Source: Coraliomargarita sp. CAG:312
GTDB lineage: Bacteria; Verrucomicrobiota; Verrucomicrobiia; Opitutales; Intestinicryptomonadaceae
DNA length: 5,666 nucleotides
Assembly: GCA_000438015.1 (NCBI GenBank)
Contig: FR901564.1
Coordinates: 6,169 to 11,834, forward strand
Direction of reading: 5' to 3'
This document shows, one piece after another, positions 1 through 4,510 of the stretch. The first letter of the stretch is position 1. Every line of letters starts with the position of its first letter. The position numbers and the translations under genes are program-made. The notes beneath the pieces were generated by a model that saw only the letters and a program-made list of their open reading frames with translations, had not been told where the DNA came from and ran no database searches.

Positions 1-194
1 TGCCGCCTGATGCGCTGTCGGCGGGATTGGAAATATACGCTTTGCCTTCCGATCCTAAAACCTTGGCGGCGGCGCTAGACTATCTGCGCCAGAAGGGGCT
101 TGTGGAGCTTTCCCATTCCCGCATATCGTCCGCTCACGTCCGCGCAAAGCTTACTGCGGAGGGAAGGGATTATTTAGAGTCCGGGGGATTTTAA
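1..194 (+). CDS. Winged-helix phage protein upstream of terminase, 3' part only
   Basis: An open frame enters from the left edge (first full codon at 3) and stops with TAA at 192-194, leaving 63 residues. The visible part reads as the second half of a winged helix: a recognition-helix-like stretch (LAAALDYLRQKGLVELS), a variable loop, then AKLTAEGRDYLESGGF, the 'L-T-x-x-G-x-D' wing and tail seen in small winged-helix phage proteins. In Mu-like prophages a protein of about 100 residues of this kind (the VpaChn25_0724 type, as I remember it) lies directly before the gp27-like gene, and the same order is seen here. The function of that family is not established; DNA binding is inferred from the fold. 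The stop lies 1 bp before the next ATG, so the genes are probably co-transcribed and coupled. It could be another MarR/ArsR-like regulator, but the neighbours favour a phage gene. The start lies outside the window. Confidence 0.6.
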   Translation, partial: PPDALSAGLEIYALPSDPKTLAAALDYLRQKGLVELSHSRISSAHVRAKLTAEGRDYLESGGF

Positions 195-195
195 T

Positions 196-861
196 ATGGG
201 GGAAAATCTTTCCGAAAAGCCCGATAATCCACCAAAATTAGATTGCAGCGGGGAAGAGCCGCTTAAAATTCCCAGGAAAAAGCGCGCCCCGCGCACTATG
301 AAATCTGGTTGCCCATGCGGAATTTCGGCGGAGGCAGGCGTTCTGTCCGGCTCCAATAAGGGCGGGGAAAACCAGATAGTCGGTTTCGCGGCGGCTCAGG
401 AGGCTGGGGCATCCCCTGCCGAAAAGATGCGCAAAACGCGCAAACAATCCATATTAGAGAAATCTTCAGTTGCGCAAGATTTGAATTCCGAATCTTGCGC
501 ATCCGATCTTCAAGATTGTTCCGAAGCTTCGGGGCACTTTAAAAAATATCTGTCTAGAATCCGCGCAGCCAAACTTGCTTCGGATAAAATTCTCGGTATC
601 GTCGGAGCCGAGAATACGCCAATAGACACGCCTAGTGCTACCCTGGAATTGCTTTGGGAAATGCTGTTCGATAGGCTTTGCTCATCCCAGAGCCTGGAAC
701 CATCCGAGTTTAATACTTTTGCGGGAGTCTTGCAGAAGCTGTCCTCCGCCGGCGCGCAAATAGAAAACGCAAAGTCTCGCCGCGGCGGGCGCGATTTTTC
801 CGAAATGGGGCTTTCTCCTGAGACCTTGGAGAAAATAGAGAGCCAATTAAACCTTATGTAA
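196..861 (+). CDS. Mu gp27-like (DUF3486) putative small terminase subunit, divergent N-terminus
   Basis: Encodes 221 residues. The C-terminal half, about 113-221, resembles the DUF3486 family (Mu gp27-like): a helical stretch FKKYLSRIRAAKLASDKIL, a second helical region with LELLWEMLFDRL (150-161), then the characteristic ending GLSPETLEKIESQL (205-218). The family probably supplies the small terminase subunit that recognises phage DNA for packaging; that role rests on position beside the large subunit. The N-terminal 110 residues do not look like the usual helix-turn-helix of the family ('lLP..ir..ld.rL...gfs.y..l..wL'). They are rich in Ser, Lys, Gly and Ala, with a basic patch IPRKKRAPR (25-33) and several cysteines (17, 39, 41, 101, 108), and appear largely disordered. 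ATG at 196 has a G-rich Shine-Dalgarno (GGGGGA, 183-188) seven bases upstream. The stop is 1 bp before the terminase ATG. Family assignment is from pattern memory, not a search. Confidence 0.62.
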   Translation: MGENLSEKPDNPPKLDCSGEEPLKIPRKKRAPRTMKSGCPCGISAEAGVLSGSNKGGENQIVGFAAAQEAGASPAEKMRKTRKQSILEKSSVAQDLNSESCASDLQDCSEASGHFKKYLSRIRAAKLASDKILGIVGAENTPIDTPSATLELLWEMLFDRLCSSQSLEPSEFNTFAGVLQKLSSAGAQIENAKSRRGGRDFSEMGLSPETLEKIESQLNLM

Positions 862-862
862 A

Positions 863-2212
863 ATGGACGCGTTTTTTTTGCCATACCAACAAGCCTGGCT
901 GCGGGATAAATCAAGAATAAAACTCATGGAGAAATCCCGCCAAATTGGAATGAGTTGGACTGCTGCGTACGAGCTGGTGCGCAGGCATGCGCTTTCCGGG
1001 TGCAAGCTTGATTCTTGGGTGAGTTCGCGCGACGAAATGCAGGCTAAGCTTTTTATCGACGACTGTAAAAAATTTGCGTCCATACTAAATGTAGCCTGCG
1101 AGGACATATCCGGAAGCGGAATTATTGCAGCCTCGGATTCGCGCACGCTTGAATTTGCAAACGCCACCCGCATATGGTCGCTTTCGTCGAATCCGGATGC
1201 CCAGGCGGGAAAGCGCGGCACGCGCGTCTTGGACGAATTCGCCCTTCATCCCGATCCCGCAAGACTCTATTCGGTGGCTTATCCGGGAATAACTTGGGGC
1301 GGAAGCCTTGAAATAATTTCTACGCACCGCGGCAGCGAGAACTTTTTCCATAAGCTGGTGGAGGAGGCCAGGTACAACGGCAATCCGAAAAATATCTCCC
1401 TGCACAGGGTGACCCTGCAGGACGCCCTTGAACAGGGATTTTTGAAAAAGCTAAAAGAAAGCCTTCCAGAGGAACACGAAGTGTCTTCCATGGACGAAGG
1501 CGAGTATTTTGACTACATAAAAAATTCATGCGCGGACACGGAGAGCTTTTTACAGGAATACATGTGCGAACCCGCCGACGACAATGCCGGATTTATCCCG
1601 TACGACGCCGTCCAAAAATGCGTATATAAAAACGGTGAAGACTGGAAAAAAATAATAAGCTCAGAAAATCCGTTATACTTGGGTGTTGATGTCGGGCGCA
1701 GCCGCGATCTTACAGTTTTCTGGCTAGTGGAGCTTTGCGGCGACGTATTGTACACGCGCGACGTCAAAGTGTTTTGCGGAGTGCCGTTCAGCGAACAGGA
1801 GGTTGCGCTTCATTCGTATCTCTCCCTGCCGTCGCTTAGGCGCGCGGCAATTGACCAAAGCGGGCTGGGAAGGCAATTTGCAGAGCGCGCGCAGCAGCGG
1901 TATTCCAGCTCGAGGATTGAGGGGGTGTCGTTTACCTCTTCCGCAAAAGAAATGCTGGCATACCCTTTGCGTACGCGTTTCGAGGATTCTGCAATACGCA
2001 TCCCGGACGATATTGACATCCGGGCCGATATTCGAGCCGTTAGAAAAGAAACTACCGCCGCCGGAGGAATCCGTTTCTGCGCGGAGAGAACTTCCGACGG
2101 ACATGCAGACAGGTTTTGGGCATTGGCATTGGCAAATTATGCGGCTTCGTCGGGATTTTCATATTCCAGGATGGAACTCGTCGGAAGAAAGGAGAACCGG
2201 TTTGTTTGGTAG
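863..2212 (+). CDS. Phage terminase large subunit, Mu gp28-like
   Basis: 449 residues, a normal length for the gp28-like large terminase: the ATPase that drives DNA into the prohead, fused to the nuclease that cuts it. Seen in order: an adenine-binding Q motif (FLPYQQAW, 5-12); a variant Walker A, EKSRQIGMSW (23-32), typical of this subfamily where K24/R26 precede the glycine; Walker B with the catalytic acid, RVLDEF (121-126, D124/E125); the coupling motif ISTHRG (152-157). The RNase H-like nuclease follows: GVDVGRSRDLT (274-284, D276, D282), AAIDQSG (328-334, D331) and HADRFWALALA (414-424, D416). All catalytic positions are present and the frame is uninterrupted, so the protein looks functional. 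It starts 1 bp after the gp27-like stop without its own clear Shine-Dalgarno, so translation is probably coupled. No intact portal gene follows, which is unusual because terminase and portal genes are normally adjacent. Confidence 0.93.
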   Translation: MDAFFLPYQQAWLRDKSRIKLMEKSRQIGMSWTAAYELVRRHALSGCKLDSWVSSRDEMQAKLFIDDCKKFASILNVACEDISGSGIIAASDSRTLEFANATRIWSLSSNPDAQAGKRGTRVLDEFALHPDPARLYSVAYPGITWGGSLEIISTHRGSENFFHKLVEEARYNGNPKNISLHRVTLQDALEQGFLKKLKESLPEEHEVSSMDEGEYFDYIKNSCADTESFLQEYMCEPADDNAGFIPYDAVQKCVYKNGEDWKKIISSENPLYLGVDVGRSRDLTVFWLVELCGDVLYTRDVKVFCGVPFSEQEVALHSYLSLPSLRRAAIDQSGLGRQFAERAQQRYSSSRIEGVSFTSSAKEMLAYPLRTRFEDSAIRIPDDIDIRADIRAVRKETTAAGGIRFCAERTSDGHADRFWALALANYAASSGFSYSRMELVGRKENRFVW

Positions 2213-2246
2213 CGCGCAGCACTTTTTTCAGGAAGATTTTTCATAA
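2202..2246 (+). pseudogene. Possible 5' stub of the next phage gene (portal position)
   Basis: A strong Shine-Dalgarno, AAAGGAG at 2188-2194, sits inside the terminase 3' end. Seven bases later a TTG (2202-2204) opens a 14-codon frame (FGSAQHFFQEDFS after the start) that overlaps the terminase end by 11 bases and stops at 2244-2246. A second TTG at 2206 gives a 19-codon frame ending at 2265, with a less suitable spacing of 11. A ribosome site this good with nothing to serve suggests that the next gene of the cassette, expected to be a portal (gp29/DUF935-like), began here and has been lost downstream. The 14 residues are too few to identify any family. It could also be a chance SD-like string or a real micro-peptide. 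Confidence 0.35.
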
Positions 2247-2273
2247 GTTAATAATTTACACCTGAACATTCGC

Positions 2274-2433
2274 TTGGAGATTATACTTCCGATTCCTTTT
2301 AAATAAAGAGTTCGCGCCGTATTTTTTTTTAAAAAACTGTTTTTTTATATTGACGACTTGGGGAAATATCCTACTTTGAAATCCAATAAGGACAGCGAGT
2401 CGCAACAGAGCCGCATTTTTTTTGGAGATTATA
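2274..2433 (+). repeat. 12-bp direct repeat TTGGAGATTATA, two copies
   Basis: The 12-mer TTGGAGATTATA occurs exactly at 2274-2285 and at 2422-2433, 148 bp apart, both in the non-coding gap. Flanking bases differ (C after the first copy, T after the second). In a gap of this size a 12-base exact match is unlikely by chance but not excluded, given the AT bias. It could be a paired protein-binding site, or a trace of a duplication or integration. No function can be read from it. Confidence 0.5.
2340..2377 (+). promoter_or_regulatory. Weak candidate promoter for the HU gene with UP-like T tract
   Basis: TTGACG (2350-2355) is a good -35 box and is preceded by T7 (2340-2346), resembling an UP element. 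The best matching -10 at acceptable spacing is TACTTT (2372-2377, 16-bp spacer), which matches only three of six consensus bases. Use of this site would give the HU transcript a leader of about 170 nt. Other placements nearer the gene were no better. This is a guess based on consensus alone. Confidence 0.25.
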
Positions 2434-2517
2434 TTGGGTGTTGCATCCGTACATTTCCTTTATCGAAGCTGCGGTTTTGTATGAAAGAAGCTCCCTCATT
2501 CTACGAATATTTATTGG

Positions 2518-2530
2518 TAGATTTAATCTA
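2518..2530. promoter_or_regulatory. Palindrome TAGATT-T-AATCTA upstream of the HU start
   Basis: A perfect 6-bp inverted repeat with a single central base lies 25 bp before the HU ATG. Its size and symmetry fit an operator for a dimeric regulator. The one-base centre makes an RNA hairpin unlikely. A chance AT-rich palindrome is also possible, and no matching regulator is known from the window. Confidence 0.25.
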
Positions 2531-2555
2531 ACATAAACAATAAAAAAACAAAGAT

Positions 2556-2831
2556 ATGAATAAAGCAGAACTCATTGTAGAAATCCAGAAGCAACTCGGA
2601 AAAGACGCTACGAAAGCGTGCGCTGAAAAAGCTCTCAACACGGTTCTCGACGCAATCAAGGCTGGTGTTAAGAAGCACAAGAAATTGCAGCTCATCGGTT
2701 TTGGCACTTTCTCCGTTGTTGAACGCAAGGCTCGCACTGGCATCAATCCGCAGACAAAGGAAAAGATCAAGATCAAGGCGTCCAAGGTTGTAAAGTTCAA
2801 GCCCGGCGCTGCTTTCAAGGCTTCCAAATAG
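2556..2831 (+). CDS. hup: HU family DNA-binding protein
   Basis: 91 residues, the standard HU/IHF length. HU forms a dimer that binds and bends DNA with little sequence preference and compacts the nucleoid. The N-terminal helices (MNKAELIVEIQKQLGKD, 1-17) are followed by the family signature in IGFGTFSVVERKARTGINP (47-65), with the GFGTF turn at 48-52 and the DNA-intercalating arm proline at P65 in TGINPQT. The C-terminus is lysine-rich (VVKFKPGAAFKASK), as expected. IHF is less likely: the protein is generic HU in its arm and there is no second subunit. Codon use differs from neighbouring genes: Lys is mostly AAG (14 of 20), Ile mostly ATC with no ATA, Leu mostly CTC, the pattern of a highly expressed gene. 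No Shine-Dalgarno is visible before ATG 2556 (AAAAAAACAAAGAT). It is monocistronic, closed by the terminator at 2866-2903. Confidence 0.95.
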   Translation: MNKAELIVEIQKQLGKDATKACAEKALNTVLDAIKAGVKKHKKLQLIGFGTFSVVERKARTGINPQTKEKIKIKASKVVKFKPGAAFKASK

Positions 2832-2865
2832 TTCTTGAATTTTTTCTGGGCAAAAGCTCTGTTAT

Positions 2866-2903
2866 AACAAAACCCGCTTGCACAAAAGCGGGTTTTGTTT
2901 TTT
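2866..2903 (+). terminator. Strong intrinsic terminator after the HU gene
   Basis: A perfect 14-bp stem, AACAAAACCCGCTT (2866-2879) pairing with AAGCGGGTTTTGTT (2886-2899), encloses a six-base loop GCACAA and runs into TTTTTT (2898-2903). It lies 34 nt after the HU stop and separates HU from the cupin gene. The AACAAAA side gives a partial T tract on the other strand, so it may work in both directions, although no minus-strand gene needs it here. Confidence 0.95.
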
Positions 2904-2931
2904 ATGAAGTTAAAATCCAACTTTTGAAAAT

Positions 2932-3267
2932 ATGAAAAAAATAAAGTTCGGCGATTTCGGAGACCTTAAGGGGGCGGAAATTATTGATACGGTAATTGGC
3001 GGCGGTGGAAACTTCAGACTGGAGCGCATATTGTCAAAATCTTCAGCGTCTGCAGATGGATTCTGGTACGACCAACCGGAATTTGAGTTTGCGCTTGTTT
3101 TAGATGGTTTCGCAGAGCTTGAATCTGAAAGCGGCGGATTAGTGAAACTTGAAAAGTTTGAAGGGGTTGTTATTCCGCCCCATTTTAAGCACCGCGTGGC
3201 TAGAACTTCGCCGCGCTGCCTGTGGCTTACAGTATTTGCCGCGGAAATGTTCGCGCTGCAACAATAA
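2932..3267 (+). CDS. Small single-domain cupin protein
   Basis: 111 residues forming one beta-barrel cupin domain. Motif 1 is GFWYDQPEFEFALVLDGFAEL (43-63), the 'YDQ-x-E-x-E' variant in which the usual His-x-His pair is replaced by acidic or polar residues (D47, Q48, E50, E52). Motif 2 is GVVIPPHFKHRVARTSP (78-94) with H84 and H87 retained, followed by the conserved WLTVF (98-102). Length and both motifs match a widespread family of uncharacterised small bacterial cupins; neither substrate nor metal can be assigned. It likely acts in the cytoplasm, as there is no signal peptide. The gene starts 28 nt after the HU terminator T tract, leaving little room for its own promoter; TAAAAT (2911-2916) is a possible -10 with no good -35. 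No Shine-Dalgarno is seen. The 101-bp gap to nuoB suggests it is not part of the nuo operon. Confidence 0.85.
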   Translation: MKKIKFGDFGDLKGAEIIDTVIGGGGNFRLERILSKSSASADGFWYDQPEFEFALVLDGFAELESESGGLVKLEKFEGVVIPPHFKHRVARTSPRCLWLTVFAAEMFALQQ

Positions 3268-3368
3268 GTTTTATATATAAACTATCGTTTTATTGGATAA
3301 TTTTATCGGGCGAAAAAAGTATTGTGTTTTAACTTTTATGTAATAGATTTCTCCATAATTTTTTATAT
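3268..3368 (+). promoter_or_regulatory. AT-rich gap, presumed nuo operon promoter region
   Basis: This 101-bp gap before nuoB is strongly AT-rich. It must carry the nuo promoter unless transcription reads through from the cupin gene. I could not place a -35/-10 pair with confidence: GATAAT (3296-3301) and TAATAG (3341-3346) resemble -10 boxes but lack well-spaced -35 partners. A short AGTTT/AAACT inverted repeat (3267-3271 and 3279-3283) is too weak for a terminator. Confidence 0.35.
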
Positions 3369-3878
3369 ATGGACGACTCTATAAAGCAAGGTTTCGACCC
3401 GAATTCAGAACAGGGCTATATATATACAAAGCTCGATTCCGTCATAAATTGGGTCAGGGCTAATTCAATATGGCCGCAGCCAATGGGGCTTGCATGTTGC
3501 GCAATTGAACTCATGGGGGTTGGCGGGTCGCGATTCGACATCGGACGATTTGGCATGGAAGTCATGCGCTTTTCCCCCCGCCAGAGCGATTGCATGATTG
3601 TTTCCGGAACTGTAACTTATAAGATGGCGGGCGCGATACGCAGAATTTACGATCAAATGGCGGCTCCGAAATGGGTTGTGGCAATGGGCGCTTGCGCGTC
3701 TTCCGGCGGAATGTTCCGCACATATTCGGTGTTGCAGGGAGTTGATAAAATCATACCGGTTGACGTATATGTGAGCGGCTGCCCGACTCGGCCCGAGGCT
3801 CTTTTAGACGCGCTGATAAGCCTCCAGAAAAAAATCGGTTCAGAGCGTTCAACAAAGGCGCTTTTCGCGTCGAAATAA
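3369..3878 (+). CDS. nuoB: NADH-quinone oxidoreductase subunit B
   Basis: 169 residues, normal for NuoB, the connecting subunit of respiratory complex I. It holds iron-sulfur cluster N2, which passes electrons from the peripheral arm to quinone at the membrane face. All four N2 ligands are present: the tandem cysteines in GLACCAIEL (C43, C44), C109 in MGACASSGG and C138 in VSGCPTRPEALL. Other family hallmarks are RFDIGRFGMEVMRFSPRQ (55-72) and DCMIVSGTVTYKMA (74-87). No membrane segment is expected or seen. The protein is soluble and docks on NuoD and the membrane arm. ATG 3369 is the natural start by length, but no Shine-Dalgarno precedes it (the upstream bases are nearly all A and T). nuoC follows within 9 bp. 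nuoA, usually directly upstream, is absent; a cupin gene lies there instead. Confidence 0.98.
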   Translation: MDDSIKQGFDPNSEQGYIYTKLDSVINWVRANSIWPQPMGLACCAIELMGVGGSRFDIGRFGMEVMRFSPRQSDCMIVSGTVTYKMAGAIRRIYDQMAAPKWVVAMGACASSGGMFRTYSVLQGVDKIIPVDVYVSGCPTRPEALLDALISLQKKIGSERSTKALFASK

Positions 3879-3881
3879 AGG
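3877..3881 (+). promoter_or_regulatory. Ribosome binding site that decides the nuoC start
   Basis: AAAGG overlaps the nuoB stop codon and lies six bases before ATG 3888, a normal spacing. The in-frame TTG at 3882 would begin immediately after this site and could not use it. ATG 3888 is therefore preferred. Confidence 0.65.
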
Positions 3882-3887
3882 TTGAAG

Positions 3888-4499
3888 ATGAATCTAGAAA
3901 AACTTGTTTCTGAATTGAATTTTTTAACTCCCAGGCCGTCCAGGGACGGTGTGCCCGCCTTTAATTGCCCTCCCGCGAGTTTGGTTAAGGCCGCAAGAAC
4001 TTTGCGCGACGGCTATGAATTTCAGGCGTTGTCTGATATTGCTTCAATCGACATGGGCCCTGATGTGGCGGAACGGAGATTCGGGGCGGTATATCACTTT
4101 TTCTCGCATACAAAGAAGCGCTACATTCGTTTGGTTTCCATGTGCGAGAGCGCGGAAAATCCCGTGCTGCCGTCGCTGTGTCCCGTTTATAAGGGAGCTG
4201 ACTGGCTGGAACGGGAGGCGTTCGACCTGATGGGAATAGTATTTGACGGGCATCCCAACTTAAAGCGGATTCTCATGTGGGATGCGTATCCGTGGCATCC
4301 TTTGAGAAAGGATTTCCCGCTGGCGGGCAAGGATGCTCCGCTTCCTGAGACTTTTGAAGGCAACGAGAACGTCACAAAAGTGGTTCCCGCGCCGGAAAAC
4401 GGCGGGCCTTTCCATTCTCCGTCGTGCGGGGCGGAATTTTGCACGGAGCGCGAACCTCGCAGTTTGGATGGACAGTGCGGCGGCGCGGACAATGTATAG
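3888..4499 (+). CDS. nuoC: NADH-quinone oxidoreductase subunit C (30 kDa subunit)
   Basis: 203 residues from ATG 3888 (a TTG two codons earlier is possible but badly placed for the ribosome site). NuoC is a soluble subunit of the peripheral arm of complex I that packs against NuoD and helps frame the quinone site; it binds no cofactor. The family signature is clear: DWLEREAFDLMGIVFDGHPNL (105-125), RILMWDAYPWHPLRKDFPLAG (127-147). The N-terminal alpha/beta domain includes FQALSDIASID (45-55) and FGAVYHFFSHTKKRYIRL (65-82). After the core, a tail of about 55 residues (149-203) runs through ETFEGNENVTKVVPAP and GGPFHSPSCGAEF, with three cysteines (180, 185, 197). Its end is polar and probably flexible. 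The gene is separate from nuoD, unlike the fused nuoCD of enterobacteria and many Bacteroidetes. It stops 11 bp before the nuoD ATG. Confidence 0.96.
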   Translation: MNLEKLVSELNFLTPRPSRDGVPAFNCPPASLVKAARTLRDGYEFQALSDIASIDMGPDVAERRFGAVYHFFSHTKKRYIRLVSMCESAENPVLPSLCPVYKGADWLEREAFDLMGIVFDGHPNLKRILMWDAYPWHPLRKDFPLAGKDAPLPETFEGNENVTKVVPAPENGGPFHSPSCGAEFCTEREPRSLDGQCGGADNV

Positions 4500-4503
4500 G
4501 GGG
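4498..4503 (+). promoter_or_regulatory. nuoD ribosome binding site overlapping the nuoC stop
   Basis: AGGGGG overlaps the nuoC stop codon (TAG 4497-4499) and lies seven bases before ATG 4511. This placement supports the nuoD start and makes translational coupling of nuoC and nuoD likely. Confidence 0.6.
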
Positions 4504-4510
4504 TTTTTCT

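Larger units (their letters stand above)
2247..2555. other. AT-rich non-coding region between phage block and HU gene
   Basis: These 309 bases hold no open frame with a recognisable product and no tRNA-like fold that I can make out. Composition shifts sharply to AT-rich just after the terminase. The region carries a T9-A6 block (2322-2336) followed by T7 (2340-2346), a T8 tract (2416-2423), a 12-bp direct repeat, a weak promoter candidate and a palindrome near the HU start, listed separately where supportable. No intrinsic terminator with a GC-rich stem is seen for the phage genes. The region probably contains the phage-host junction near its left end and the HU promoter and leader in the rest. 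Confidence 0.6.

Noticed and set aside
510..914. A 134-codon minus-strand frame opposite the gp27-like gene
   Set aside because: The plus-strand frame carries the family-like C-terminus and fits the tight gene spacing; the minus frame has neither a Shine-Dalgarno nor recognisable content.
1803..2246. A 147-codon frame overlapping the end of the terminase gene in another frame
   Set aside because: Its body is the out-of-frame reading of the conserved terminase nuclease domain and has no recognisable features. Only its last 14 codons, behind a strong Shine-Dalgarno, are kept as a possible gene stub.
2331..2346. AAAAAAC-T-GTTTTTT as an intrinsic terminator for the phage genes
   Set aside because: The stem is nearly all A-T pairs with a one-base centre, so it would not form a stable RNA hairpin; it is better read as homopolymer tracts.
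2395..2403. GCGAGTCGC as part of a hairpin before the T8 tract (2416-2423)
   Set aside because: The centre is a single base, so it cannot fold as a hairpin, and no longer stem adjoining the T8 tract was found.
2459..2487. A stretch loosely resembling a Mu end sequence
   Set aside because: Only a few scattered bases agree with the Mu end as I remember it, there is no repeated end-type site nearby, and no target duplication could be defined.
2556..2831. HU gene as phage cargo (Mu transposition uses HU)
   Set aside because: Its codon use, own terminator and separation from the phage genes by 309 non-coding bases fit a host housekeeping gene.
3882..3887. TTG at 3882 as the nuoC start
   Set aside because: It abuts the only ribosome-binding sequence with no spacing, whereas ATG 3888 is correctly spaced.
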